From contig JADJNU010000001.1 of NCBI GenBank assembly GCA_016714165.1, forward strand, positions 2,356,001 to 2,420,000: a stretch of 64,000 nt of DNA. The letters run 5' to 3'. How positions within the stretch are numbered: position 1 is the stretch's first letter; each line of letters starts with the position of its first letter. Positions 1-8,476 of the stretch are shown piece after piece. The position numbers were made by a program, and so were the translations under genes. The DNA comes from Bdellovibrionales bacterium. Lineage in GTDB: Bacteria; Bdellovibrionota; Bdellovibrionia; Bdellovibrionales; UBA1609. The notes under the pieces are model-generated. The model did not search any database, had not been told where the DNA came from, and saw nothing but the letters and a program-made list of their open reading frames with translations.

Positions 1-2
1 AG

Positions 3-281
3 CCGCCAGGAGTTCCGCTTCCTCGTCGAACAATCAGTCGTATTCGATATCCAGCACCTGACATGTTGGTTGGCCTTGATCCCGACATTCCATCGCCCCT
101 GCAAAAATTGCCTATCGAAATAGAAAACCCCCAGCGTGGACACAAACTATTTTTGAACCATCGCCTGTTGAGCAAAGCGCAGGAAACAACACTATGGCCA
201 CTGCAAAGAGGAAAATACCTTGTTGAGTTGAAAGCTTCCTCTGGCGATCTGGTTGATTCATTGAAATTTGAGGTGCGCTAA
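3..281 (+). CDS. pbpC: Penicillin-binding protein 1C, C-terminal end (partial)
   Basis: The reading frame is open from the left edge of the window, so the gene begins outside it; only the last 92 residues are visible. They match the C-terminal domain found after the transpeptidase domain in class A penicillin-binding protein 1C: a Pro-rich approach, a D-P-D-I-P stretch, then a beta-rich module with Leu-Lys-Ala-Ser-Ser-Gly-Asp-Leu-Val-Asp and a final Phe-Glu-Val-Arg. In the complete protein this domain follows the glycosyltransferase and transpeptidase domains that build peptidoglycan in the periplasm. No catalytic residue lies in the visible part, so the call rests on the C-terminal module alone. 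An ATG inside the frame at 63 is not the real start. Confidence 0.7.
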   Translation, partial: PPGVPLPRRTISRIRYPAPDMLVGLDPDIPSPLQKLPIEIENPQRGHKLFLNHRLLSKAQETTLWPLQRGKYLVELKASSGDLVDSLKFEVR

Positions 282-301
282 ATACAGTCACTGCAATCGG
301 C

Positions 302-640
302 TCAAGTCTCTTCTTCTCTTTTGATTTTAAGTTTTGTTTCGATAGCTCTTTTCGCCGCCTCAAAGTCGTCAGGTGTAATTGCTGACTTGATGAAATGCCC
401 CGTATCAATGATAAGCATCTGGTCTTTGTCAGCTCGCCAATCGCTATTAAACCAGTAAGGCAATAAACCCATTCCCCATAACCGATATTTCCCATTCAAA
501 ATCGTCATTTTTTGGCTTGATATAGATTTGACTTGATTCCAAGGAATGATTTTTGCTTGGCCAAGCGGAAAATAATAAGTATTGATCGTTATGTCCTGAT
601 CAGTAATCAGGATAGATTTATCTTTGTATAAAATTTCCAT
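302..640 (-). CDS. Hypothetical protein, PH-like fold possible
   Basis: A 112-residue soluble protein with no signal peptide. It opens with a run of short beta strands (EILYKDKSILITDQDITI), has a Trp-Asn-Gln-Val-Lys-Ser-Ile segment and ends in a charged helix. The pattern resembles small bacterial proteins with a PH-like fold, but I do not recognise a named family. A GAGGCGG element lies just upstream of the ATG and supports this start. The gene sits directly behind, and overlaps by 23 bases, a 22-codon ORF that is the 5' end of a DUF1398-like gene, so translation may be coupled to that leader. Function is unknown. Confidence 0.55.
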   Translation of the reverse strand: MEILYKDKSILITDQDITINTYYFPLGQAKIIPWNQVKSISSQKMTILNGKYRLWGMGLLPYWFNSDWRADKDQMLIIDTGHFIKSAITPDDFEAAKRAIETKLKIKREEET

Positions 641-686
641 TCAACCGCCTCTGTGTCTCTACCAAATTTTCAATTGCTTTACTCAT
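618..686 (-). pseudogene. 5' remnant of a DUF1398-like gene acting as a leader ORF
   Basis: This 22-codon ORF begins MSKAIENLVETQ, nearly identical to the first residues of the intact DUF1398 gene whose start is at 28923. The DNA upstream of the ATG is also similar at both places. After about 14 codons the similarity ends and the frame stops. The segment therefore looks like the promoter and start of a DUF1398 gene whose body was lost, leaving a short leader that runs into the next gene. Confidence 0.6.
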
Positions 687-856
687 ATTTAATCCTTATT
701 TAATCTTCTCAAATCTGTCGGGTTTTCATCAAAAACTCAAGTTCTGAGTAGAGCCGTAGTGATAACTGCACTAGGTTATGAAACATTCGCTCAGTAACTT
801 CATCTTCAGTGGTAGATGTGCTTGGGGGAATTTCAGAATGGGTATTATTGGCGCCT

Positions 857-1525
857 TCAATATCGCACTAAGCTAGGGTCTTTTACGGCATCAAGGCATA
901 GATACAGACGGTTAAGCCCCAATTGTTCAATCGGCGGCGACCGATGCGCGAGCCCTTTGCCTTCAAACCAGCGATCACCCCGCATCAAGAGAATGTCTTT
1001 TGTGTTCGCTCGCTTTACCTTATCATAATTCAAAACGATCTTTGAGTTACAACCCTTTCCTAAACCATCGCGATTAAGATTGTCATCCGAAACATATTCG
1101 GTTCCTGGCCCGTTAAGGGTTTGAAAGAGTCGAACAGTCACGTAGTCCGTATGAAAAAGCGGGCATTGGTCATGAGAAATTTGCGAAAATCGCAGTTTTG
1201 CGTAGCGCACATCAAATGCCTGACAAAACCTTTTCGTCATTGTCTCAACGTATTCGCTCCAAAAATTCAATTTCGCACCGAATCTTTTCGGAAGGGCTCT
1301 GACGAACCTGCGGAAGCTTGCTGGATTTTGCGAATCAAGAAGGATCGTGATTTCAAAATCACGCCCCCCTTCAACTGAAGGCAAAAGAAAGAAACTGCCA
1401 TCAATCAAAAATAAATTCGTATTAGGATTATCTAAAACCTTCTTCGCGCGCGATAGTGGAGCGAGCTGCTGTTCGAGTAGACGGCTTCTTTCTTTAACAA
1501 CCGGACAAACAATCGCTAGACTCAT
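857..1525 (-). CDS. DUF1826 protein, partner of COG0523 GTPases
   Basis: A 222-residue protein of the DUF1826 family. The family signature in the second half is visible: a C-P-L-F-H-T-D motif, then R-L-F-Q-T-L-N-G-P-G-T-E-Y, a G-D-R-W-F segment and A-H-R-S-P-P near the end. The conserved His and Asp residues suggest a metal site. DUF1826 genes are known to sit beside zinc-regulated COG0523 GTPases, as here: the start overlaps the stop of the upstream GTPase by 4 bases, so the two are one transcription unit under the Zur box at 2774-2790. The reaction is unknown. A role in handling or responding to low zinc is inferred from context. Confidence 0.8.
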   Translation of the reverse strand: MSLAIVCPVVKERSRLLEQQLAPLSRAKKVLDNPNTNLFLIDGSFFLLPSVEGGRDFEITILLDSQNPASFRRFVRALPKRFGAKLNFWSEYVETMTKRFCQAFDVRYAKLRFSQISHDQCPLFHTDYVTVRLFQTLNGPGTEYVSDDNLNRDGLGKGCNSKIVLNYDKVKRANTKDILLMRGDRWFEGKGLAHRSPPIEQLGLNRLYLCLDAVKDPSLVRY

Positions 1526-2757
1526 GCGGGCATCCCCTTCAAATCAAATTCAGGCAGTGGATCAGGAAACTTCTGCCATTTCTTTTTTCCCATTTTTTCT
1601 TCTTGTGGCGTCAAAAGTGCTTCATCGAGGGCTTTAGATATTGCATCACGATTGAGATCGGTTCCAATGAAGACGATTTCCTGGCGACGATCTCCGTACT
1701 GTTTGTCCCAGATTTTACGGATTTCATTTTTGGCAGACTCTTCTTTCGGCCAGAATCGCTCGCCGACCGTACACCACCAATATCCAATTCCCGAGAATGA
1801 ACTACTCGAACCCGCGAGCTGATAAAGGCCGACAGCATCGGGACGCGTGGCAAGCCAGAAATATCCTTTCGCACGTAGCACGCCGGAAGGGGCTTTTTCA
1901 AGGAACCTAGAAAACCGTTCAGGATGGAAAGGTCTACGAGCGCGATAAACAAAGCTATTGATGCCATACTCATCTTTTTCCGACACTTCTTCGCCCCGCA
2001 TAACTTTCATCCATCCCGATGAAGACTGCGCATCGGCAAGATTGAAAAGCCCCGTATTCAAAATTTCTTTCAATGGCACTTCTCCAAACTGGGCGTCCAC
2101 AATTTTTGCTCGGGAATTAAGAGCTTTGACGGCACCTTTGAGTTTTTCTTTTTGTTCCTCCGATACTTGGTCAAGTTTATTGAGGACAATCACGTCCGCG
2201 AATTCCACTTGCTCAACTAACAAATCGGCAATTGTGCGTTCATCTTCTTCGTTGAGTTCCATTCCGACAGCCTTTAAGTCCTTAGCCTCGGCGACCTGCT
2301 TTAAGAAGTCCGGTGCACTGACGACCGTGACCATCGTATCGAGTTTCGATACTTTAGACAGGCTTTCGCCGTGTTCGTCCGTGAACTCAAAAGTCTCAGC
2401 AACCGGCAGCGGCTCGGAAATTCCCGTGGACTCGATGAGCAAGTAATCAAATTTTCCCTCTTTGGCGAGGTTCGAGACTTCTTTGAGAAGATCTTCCCTG
2501 AGCGTACAGCAGATGCAGCCATTGCTCATTTCAACCATCTTTTCTTCGGTTCGCGACAATGCAACGTCTCCGTTCTTAACGATTCCTGCGTCAATATTGA
2601 CCTCCGACATGTCGTTGACGATGACTGCGACCTTCAAACCTTCACGATTATTTAGGACGTGACTGAGAACTGTGGTTTTCCCAGCTCCCAAAAACCCCGA
2701 CAAGACCGTGACCGGCAACTTCCGCTGTGCCTGCACGGATGCGTTCTTTTGGATCAT
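1522..2757 (-). CDS. COG0523 family GTPase, YciC/ZigA-type zinc metallochaperone (copy A)
   Basis: A 411-residue P-loop GTPase. Residues 21-29 are the Walker A motif GFLGAGKTT, 81-84 the CICC metal-binding motif of the family, about 109-115 the ESTGISEP switch region and 192-195 the NKLD guanine-specificity motif. A CobW C-terminal domain with a W-L-A-T-R-P-D segment follows. Such proteins couple GTP hydrolysis to zinc delivery when zinc is scarce. An ATG at 2790 is in frame but lies inside the Zur palindrome. The ATG at 2757 has an AGGAGAGG element in front and gives the same length as the paralogue at 2856-4091, so I chose 2757. The gene is followed by a DUF1826 gene in the same unit. Zinc as substrate is inferred from the operator. 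Confidence 0.88.
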   Translation of the reverse strand: MIQKNASVQAQRKLPVTVLSGFLGAGKTTVLSHVLNNREGLKVAVIVNDMSEVNIDAGIVKNGDVALSRTEEKMVEMSNGCICCTLREDLLKEVSNLAKEGKFDYLLIESTGISEPLPVAETFEFTDEHGESLSKVSKLDTMVTVVSAPDFLKQVAEAKDLKAVGMELNEEDERTIADLLVEQVEFADVIVLNKLDQVSEEQKEKLKGAVKALNSRAKIVDAQFGEVPLKEILNTGLFNLADAQSSSGWMKVMRGEEVSEKDEYGINSFVYRARRPFHPERFSRFLEKAPSGVLRAKGYFWLATRPDAVGLYQLAGSSSSFSGIGYWWCTVGERFWPKEESAKNEIRKIWDKQYGDRRQEIVFIGTDLNRDAISKALDEALLTPQEEKMGKKKWQKFPDPLPEFDLKGMPA

Positions 2758-2773
2758 TTGTTCCTCTCCTTGG

Positions 2774-2790
2774 ATGCAACTATGTTGCAT
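2774..2790. promoter_or_regulatory. Zur box 1
   Basis: The sequence is ATGCAACTATGTTGCAT, a perfect palindrome around a 3-base centre, with the core TGCAAC-N3-GTTGCA at 2775-2789. It lies 17 bases upstream of the chosen start of the COG0523 gene ending at 1522, where a repressor would block transcription. The same core occurs five more times in the first 15 kb, always in front of zinc-related genes. Confidence 0.85.
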
Positions 2791-2855
2791 CTATATCATG
2801 GTTAAAAAAGGGGACGCAAAAACCCGCTTCGAGTCCCGTTTATATTTCATGTTTC

Positions 2856-4091
2856 TTAATGTTGAGTGTTGCCGACCACTTGCTGTTCCAGGTCTTCCAT
2901 GAGACGCCAGGCCGGCAGAGGATCTTTAAATCTCTTCCACATGGGCACGCCGCCTCTATCTTCTTCATCTGTCACGAGGCACGCGTTTAACTTTTCAGTG
3001 GCCGTTGCTTCATCTAGATCCTGCCCGATAAAAACAAGTTCTTGTCCGCGGTCCCCGTAAACTTTATCCCAGTCTCGTTGAAGAATATCAATCTCGTCCT
3101 GATCGGTAGGCCACTCGTCTTTCGGAGAAGCCGCGTACCATCGTCCCGCGCACTCAAGAGAGACAACTTGCCCAGCCTGGGACCACAATCCGATAAAATC
3201 AGGCCGGTTGGCGATCCAGAAAAGGCCTTTCACACGCAAATACTTTTTCCCCTCGGTATGGAGGAAGTTCCAGAGGCGCTCAGGATGAAACGGTTTTCTG
3301 GCGCGGAAAACGAAGCTGCTAACTCCATATTCTTCGGTTTCCGGCTTTTCTTCTCCACGCAGAACAGCCATCCAACCGGGAGCTTGTTGGGCCTTTTCAA
3401 AATTGAAAAGCTTCGTGTTCAGAATCGACTTCAAAGGAATTTTCGATTTAGTGGATTCGACAATTCGCGCTGATGAGTTGAGTGACGTTAAAATCGCTTT
3501 CAAGGTTTCCTTTTCCTCCTCAGAGATCAGATCGACTTTATTAAGCAGAATCACATCGGCGAATTCCACTTGGTCGATCAGAAGATCGGTGATAGTTCTT
3601 TCGTCCTCTTCGCCAGCTTCAAGCTTGCGCGACTTGAGGCTCTTTGATGACTTGTAATCCTTCAAGAAATTTTTGGCGTCAACGACCGTGACCATCGTGT
3701 CCAAGCGTGCAATATCCGATAGACTTTTGCCGCCTTCTTCGGTGAACGTGAAAGTTTCCGCAACGGGCATAGGTTCTGAAATTCCCGTTGATTCGATGAG
3801 CAAGTAATCAAACTTTCCTTCCTTCGCGAGCCTTGAAACCTCGTTCAGTAAATCTTCTCGAAGGGTGCAGCAGATGCAACCGTTGCTCATTTCAACCAGC
3901 TTTTCTTCGGTGCGCGAAAGTGCTGCGCCACCTTTTTTCACGAGCTTTTCGTCAATGTTCACTTCCGACATGTCATTCACGATGACCGCAACTTTTAGTC
4001 CATCACGGTTGTGTAAGACATGATTCAGCAGAGTGGTTTTCCCGGCTCCGAGAAATCCAGATAGTACGGTAACGGGAAGTCTTTGGTTCAT
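2856..4091 (-). CDS. COG0523 family GTPase, YciC/ZigA-type zinc metallochaperone (copy B)
   Basis: A 411-residue paralogue of the gene at 1522-2757, closely similar through the GTPase domain. Walker A GFLGAGKTT is at residues 12-20, CICC at 72-75, an ESTGISEP switch near 100-106, and an NKVD motif follows. The C-terminal half carries the R-V-K-G-L-F-W-I-A-N-R-P-D stretch typical of the YciC subgroup. An upstream ATG at 4115 is in frame, but the ATG at 4091 has a GGAGGT element 5 bases in front and matches the paralogue in length. It lies 20 bases behind the thioredoxin-like gene and shares its Zur box at 4582-4596. Two near-identical copies under separate operators suggest a duplication. Confidence 0.88.
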   Translation of the reverse strand: MNQRLPVTVLSGFLGAGKTTLLNHVLHNRDGLKVAVIVNDMSEVNIDEKLVKKGGAALSRTEEKLVEMSNGCICCTLREDLLNEVSRLAKEGKFDYLLIESTGISEPMPVAETFTFTEEGGKSLSDIARLDTMVTVVDAKNFLKDYKSSKSLKSRKLEAGEEDERTITDLLIDQVEFADVILLNKVDLISEEEKETLKAILTSLNSSARIVESTKSKIPLKSILNTKLFNFEKAQQAPGWMAVLRGEEKPETEEYGVSSFVFRARKPFHPERLWNFLHTEGKKYLRVKGLFWIANRPDFIGLWSQAGQVVSLECAGRWYAASPKDEWPTDQDEIDILQRDWDKVYGDRGQELVFIGQDLDEATATEKLNACLVTDEEDRGGVPMWKRFKDPLPAWRLMEDLEQQVVGNTQH

Positions 4092-4111
4092 ATTTACCTC
4101 CGGGAAGATTC

Positions 4112-4552
4112 TCATTTTTGATCTGTAGAAATAAGTTTTTCAAAGTCATCGCACTTTAGAATTCCGACCATTTGCTTCTGCGCAATCCGCGTGGTGGGCG
4201 TTGCATAAACCGATTTTGCGACTTTCTGATCCTTCACCATGTAAAGCGATAGCCCACTGGGAATCCTCCGTGACATCTCTTTGGTTTGAGCCGGAGTGCT
4301 GACGGAAACGATTTGGAGTTTTTCTTTGACCGATTCCTTGCAGGTCGCGAGGTCTTGGATATATTGATGGCAAACCGGACAACCTCTCTCGATGTAAACG
4401 AGGGCTTTGCCTTGGCCGAGAAGGTCCTCGGTTTTTGTTTGGCTTCCATCTTTGAAATCAATCAGGGTTTCCCCAAGGCACGGATAAATGCTGAAGAGGA
4501 TCAAAAGACCAGGCAAAAAGCCTTTTAGAAGATGAGCAAATCTCTGCGGCAT
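4112..4552 (-). CDS. Exported thioredoxin-like protein with CPVC motif
   Basis: A 146-residue protein. Residues 1 to about 27 form a signal peptide ending near PCLG, so the mature protein is periplasmic. A CPVC motif (Cys58, Cys61) follows a beta strand (ALVYIERG), as in thioredoxin-fold proteins, and a TPTTRIA segment supplies the expected cis-Pro region. It may keep metal-binding cysteines of zinc proteins reduced, or be a redox partner of the neighbouring transport proteins; this is inferred from its place as first gene of a Zur-box operon with a COG0523 GTPase. It is divergent from the His-rich exported protein at 4627. I do not recognise a more specific family. Confidence 0.72.
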   Translation of the reverse strand: MPQRFAHLLKGFLPGLLILFSIYPCLGETLIDFKDGSQTKTEDLLGQGKALVYIERGCPVCHQYIQDLATCKESVKEKLQIVSVSTPAQTKEMSRRIPSGLSLYMVKDQKVAKSVYATPTTRIAQKQMVGILKCDDFEKLISTDQK

Positions 4553-4581
4553 GGTCTTTTATATGAGATAAGAGTTGTAAA

Positions 4582-4596
4582 TGCAACATAGTTGCA
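4582..4596. promoter_or_regulatory. Zur box 2 (divergent)
   Basis: TGCAACATAGTTGCA, a perfect match to the shared core, in the 74-base gap between two divergent starts (4552 on the minus strand, 4627 on the plus strand). One bound repressor dimer could control both the thioredoxin-like/COG0523 unit and the His-rich protein/TonB-receptor/TonB unit. Confidence 0.85.
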
Positions 4597-4626
4597 ATAA
4601 AAGGTCGGGAACCCAGGAGGTCTATA

Positions 4627-5070
4627 ATGGTAAAACAGGTTTTAGGTGTGATTCTATTGGCTTGCTCGTTGGTTGGAAATGCTGCGTTAGCGCACGACCA
4701 CGATGAATTTCCAGAAGGCACGCTTTTGGCGCTTGAAGGTAACGACGCCATCAGCAAACAAGAGTGCCTACTTTTTGTGACTGATGTCGGATTTACAGGT
4801 GAAGAGCAAACTCCCGATCAATGGTACGCAACAGTTCAGACTAGCTACAGTCATGGCGGCGCAACTGCGGCCCCTTTCACGGTAAAACTTCACCCAACAA
4901 AACCCGGTGTTGTCTTGGGCACCGGCGCAAATGGACAAGACAAGATTGCCATCTTCCTAGATCCTCAAAATCTTGATTTGAGAAACGCAAAATCCTTCAA
5001 CCTTAAGTGGCTCCATGTGGATCACTTTCACACCAATCGCTGCGTCAACATGCAAGTACATGAGGACTAA
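4627..5070 (+). CDS. Exported His-rich protein of unknown family
   Basis: A 147-residue protein with a clear signal peptide (residues 1 to about 22). The mature N-terminus begins HDHDE, and the C-terminal part has a VDHFHTNRC segment, so His and Asp residues that could bind zinc cluster at both ends. Two Cys residues (near 47 and 139) could form a disulfide. AGGAGG lies 9 bases before the ATG. The gene is first in a unit with a TonB-dependent receptor and a TonB protein and follows the divergent Zur box. A periplasmic or outer-membrane zinc-binding partner of the receptor is a reasonable inference, but I do not recognise the family. Confidence 0.7.
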   Translation: MVKQVLGVILLACSLVGNAALAHDHDEFPEGTLLALEGNDAISKQECLLFVTDVGFTGEEQTPDQWYATVQTSYSHGGATAAPFTVKLHPTKPGVVLGTGANGQDKIAIFLDPQNLDLRNAKSFNLKWLHVDHFHTNRCVNMQVHED

Positions 5071-5079
5071 TTCACTCAA

Positions 5080-7280
5080 GTGATAAAGAACAAAAACTTA
5101 AGTCCGCAGCACTCTTCATCTCTGAAGCGCAAGCTCCTCACACGGGGACTTGCGCTTTTATTCGCTCAACTCTGTGTCGTTTCCATCGGAAAGGCTGAAG
5201 AGCAAAACTCGCAGCTTTCAGAAATCGTCGTTTCTGGTCAATCCGAAAATGACCTTCGGATCAAAAAAGAAGAGATCAATCGCGTTGAGGTCCTAAAGCC
5301 GAAAGATATTCGTAAGAAACAGGCACAAACCTTCGCGCAGGCGATCAGCAATGAGCGCGGTGTTGAAACTCAAACTGCCTGCGCATTCTGTGGGGCGAAA
5401 AGAGTTACGATCAATGGGATGAAGGGCGAGCACACGACAATTCTCGTCGATGGTTTGCCTTTGCATTCGACTGTTTCCAGTTTTTACGGCGTTGAAGCGA
5501 TCCCTTTGGGTGGCATTGATTCGATAGATATTTATCGAGGTACAGGTGCCGCATTGACAGCTCCCGAATCTATCGGTGGTGCGGTCAATATCGTCACTAA
5601 AGAAATCGTCACGGACAGCGCTGAAGGCAATATTTCTTACGCCAACGACGGTCAGAAGAACTTTTCTGTTTTGGGAACCAAAAAGCTCGGAGAAAAAACC
5701 GGCTTTCTGCTTGGCGTGCAATATGGAGAAATACTTCCCATCGACATCGACCACAACAATGTCTCCGAACTCCCCAGTCAAAAAACTCAAACCGTTGTTT
5801 CCAAAGTCACTCACAAAATAAACAGCACGGACGAAGTGAGTCTTCGATTCAGTTACGGAAAGTTGACAAGTATTGGCGGCTCGATGAATGAGCTCGAACT
5901 TTCGGAGCCACCATCGATCCTTGCAACCTCAGATGATTTCGTCGATCGCGACGTCCGCAGGAAATTTATCGGTGCCGAAAACAAGATCACAGAGAACGTG
6001 ACACTTGATCGCAACGAGCTGGCTTCGATTTATCGCAAACAGATCAATGAAAATTCGAGCTTGAAGTTGAGCCTTGGCGGGGCCTCGCAGCTTCAGAACT
6101 CCATCTATTCCCACGGTTACGACTACGATAACGACGATAAGCTTTGGGTTGGGCTCTTGGAATACCAAAGAACTGCGAGCGAAAACCATCTTCTCACCTT
6201 CGGGGTAGATACTAAGAATCAAGAAATGGATTCTTCGTCAAAAAACTTTTCGATCAGCGTGGCCTCAAACAAGACGACCTCAGCTTTTCGTCCAAAGGTG
6301 TCTTTGCTCAAGACACTTGGTTCATCAATGATGCGAACGAAGTGTCTGTTGCTTTTAGGTTCGATAACATTAAGACCCACTGGAAGGATCTCGACAAAAC
6401 CTTGGATAAGTCGGTCATCGCACCCCGTGCGATGTATAAGCACATTCATAACTCTATCCTGACTTCTCGCGTGTCGGCGGGCTTGGGGTATCGGTCGCCC
6501 CTGACACTTTTTGAAAGTCAGCACGGCACTGCGCACGACGGATTTATCGTTGATGTTGATAAACTTGAAACGGCGCAAAGCTTTGTCTACTCCTTGGCTG
6601 GCCAAAGACAGGATGACTTTTTTGAGTTTAGCACCCACCAGACCCGCATCGAAAATATGGCTTACGGTCTTGATCGAGTTGACCAAGGCCTTCCGACACT
6701 ATTCAGAAATTCGGATGATCCTTACACGATTTCAGTCTTTGATCTCAGCTATGGACGACGGATCACACACAATTGGACGCTTGAGGGTTTGGCCGAATTT
6801 TTCAATTATCCTTCGGACTATAAAGCGAAACTCCCCATTGCAGCGATTGAAAAGCGATTTTCTCTGACCTCAAATGTTGAATGGGGAAAATGGACATCTT
6901 CTCAAAAAGTGATTGTGATTGGCGAGCGGGACCTCTCGGCTTACGGCAATTACGACAAGCATTACAACCTGGCCTATACCGATCAAAATCCCGATCAAGA
7001 TCCGTCAAGTTCCACGTTCGGTGAGACCTTTAAGTCCGACCAGAAATGGCAGAAAGCTCCGACTTATTTTACCGTGGATTTGAATTTTGAGCGGGAGTTG
7101 AGCGAGAATTTTTCTGCTGGACTTGCGGTTCTGAATGTTTTTGATTACACGCAAACCATTGCTGGTGACAGCCCGACAACCTGGCATATTCACGGTGATC
7201 ACTATCACCTCGACAATTTCCATATCTGGGGTCCTTTGCGTGGGCGACAGTTTTTCGTGTCGTTGCGAGGTAACTTCTGA
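5080..7280 (+). CDS. TonB-dependent outer-membrane receptor, probably for zinc; reading frame interrupted once
   Basis: Together the two frames encode about 733 residues, a normal receptor length. The first frame (GTG start at 5080) holds a signal peptide to about residue 39 and the plug domain, with a CAFCGAKR segment followed by V-D-G-L-P-L-H-S and the G-A-A-L-T-A-P-E-S-I-G-G-A-V-N-I motif. The second frame holds the rest of the beta barrel, a His-rich loop near the end (HIHGDHYHLDNFH) and a terminal Phe. The frame changes at the A6 run 6240-6245. Read without a shift, the product stops at 6462 after 460 residues. The unit lies between a His-rich exported protein and a tonB gene behind Zur box 2. 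Zinc as substrate is inferred from that context. Confidence 0.8.
6240..6246 (+). other. Slippery-type heptamer at the receptor frame change
   Basis: The sequence A-AAA-AAC lies in the upstream frame exactly as X-XXY-YYZ. A minus-1 shift here would join the plug half to the barrel half of the receptor. Adding one A to the A6 run would do the same, so a one-base deletion or base-calling error explains it equally well. A weak stem (GACGA with TCGTC, about 6275-6293) follows but is not convincing as a stimulator. Confidence 0.5.
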
Positions 7281-7936
7281 TGTTGAAGTGGCGAAAGGCG
7301 CAAGAAAGTCGAAAAGGGTTGACAGCATTCTTCATGAGTTTCTCGCTTCATACGCTGCTAGCCGTCGCGCTTTATTTCTCAGATGCGATGACCAAGAAAA
7401 AAACAGAGGAGATTTCAATTGATGTCGTCACGCTGCATGACTATAAACCAGACTCAAAAAATACGGCCTTAGTGCCGCAGCAAAAGAGAAGAAAAGAATC
7501 GACAAAAAGTGTTGTCTCTGTGGACGAGTCGTCAATTACAGGTTCCAAGAAAATGGAAAGTTCCGAGGAACTCTTAAAACCTGATGTTGCCATTGGAGAA
7601 TCAGATATTGAATCCAGTCTCCGTGGGCGTGCTCCAGTCAATGAAACGGAAAGATACTTAGCTGAGATCCGTGACCAAATTGCAAGGCAGCAAACCTATC
7701 CAGCTTCCTCCAGGGCCTTTCGAGAGGAAGGAACCGTCAAAGTTCGTTTGACCCTTAATCGCAGCGGGTCCGTCGTTAAAATTGAGTTGATCGAGTCGAG
7801 CCCTTACAAGCGGCTCAATGATGCCGCCATGAGAGCCGCCACGAAAGCATCGCCATTTAAGCCTTTCCCTGATGAAACCAAATTTGAAACTTGGAAAATC
7901 ACTCTGCCAGTCAGGTTCATTCTTGCTCAGAATTAA
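7280..7936 (+). CDS. tonB: TonB-family energy transducer
   Basis: A 218-residue protein. One membrane segment at residues 16-34 (AFFMSFSLHTLLAVALYFS) anchors it in the inner membrane. A charged periplasmic spacer follows, then a C-terminal TonB domain (about 120-215) with Y-P-A-S-S-R-A-F-R-E-E-G-T-V-K-V-R and the usual A-A-x-x-A-x-P-F-x-P-F-P motif. It passes energy from the ExbB/ExbD motor, not encoded in this window, to the receptor. The start overlaps the receptor stop by one base, so the two are translationally coupled and this TonB is probably dedicated to that receptor. Its stop overlaps the stop of the convergent zur gene. Confidence 0.88.
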   Translation: MLKWRKAQESRKGLTAFFMSFSLHTLLAVALYFSDAMTKKKTEEISIDVVTLHDYKPDSKNTALVPQQKRRKESTKSVVSVDESSITGSKKMESSEELLKPDVAIGESDIESSLRGRAPVNETERYLAEIRDQIARQQTYPASSRAFREEGTVKVRLTLNRSGSVVKIELIESSPYKRLNDAAMRAATKASPFKPFPDETKFETWKITLPVRFILAQN

Positions 7937-8391
7937 CCATTGCTGACTGATGGTGTGCACGATGTGCAAACACCTCGAAGAAAAATTGGTTGCTTCTTCC
8001 CGAAGAACCGAAAGTTTCCAAGCGCTGACATGAAGTTGCTGATGCGATCGTGGTCTTTGACTTCTTGGTGCTTGTGACACTTTTGACAGAACAAAAGAAG
8101 GTGGGCGTGCTCCTCACATTCATGTGAGCAGAACACATAGTTATTGGAATCAACTTCGTGAAGGACACCCGCGTCTTTCAGGTGGGCAAGATTCCGGTAA
8201 ATTGAAACCCGATCAACCACGCTCAAATCTTTAGAGATGATCTCGATCAATTCTGCCTGAGTGAGTGAGGTTTTTGCTTCCGCAAAAGCAAGAAGGATAC
8301 TCCGACGCAACGGCGTCTTTTTTAGAGAATGGGTTTCGAGAACGTGATCAATCCGGGCAAGCTCCCTTTGCCGTGCTGTCGTGCTGGCCAT
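7933..8391 (-). CDS. zur: Fur-family zinc uptake regulator Zur
   Basis: A 152-residue Fur-family repressor. An N-terminal winged helix (about residues 10-85, with T-P-L-R-R-S-I-L and the recognition region S-V-V-D-R-V-S-I-Y-R-N-L) is followed by the metal-binding dimer domain with HECEEHAHLLLFC, the C-x-x-C pair CQKC, and a second C-x-x-C pair CTSC near the end. These two pairs form the structural zinc site. The frame extends upstream to 8505, but the ATG at 8391 has AAGGAG 8 bases in front. The longer form would place Zur box 3 inside the coding region, so I rejected it. Assignment as Zur rather than Fur or PerR rests on the zinc genes around it. Box 3 upstream implies autoregulation. Confidence 0.88.
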   Translation of the reverse strand: MASTTARQRELARIDHVLETHSLKKTPLRRSILLAFAEAKTSLTQAELIEIISKDLSVVDRVSIYRNLAHLKDAGVLHEVDSNNYVFCSHECEEHAHLLLFCQKCHKHQEVKDHDRISNFMSALGNFRFFGKKQPIFLRGVCTSCTPSVSNG

Positions 8392-8446
8392 ATCTTCTGC
8401 TCCTTGATCGAACATGTGCCCAAGAATACCGGAATGTGTTGCCAGT

Positions 8447-8461
8447 TGCAACAAAGTTGCA
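8447..8461. promoter_or_regulatory. Zur box 3 (divergent)
   Basis: TGCAACAAAGTTGCA, a perfect core match, between the zur start (8391) and the carbonic anhydrase start (8477). It ends 15 bases before the latter, so a bound repressor would overlap that promoter's start region and could also control zur itself. Confidence 0.85.
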
Positions 8462-8476
8462 TTAAAATGGCTGACT

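Noticed and set aside
5293..5814. Minus-strand 173-codon ORF inside the receptor gene
   Set aside because: It lies opposite the plug domain, has no ribosome binding site and no recognisable domain.
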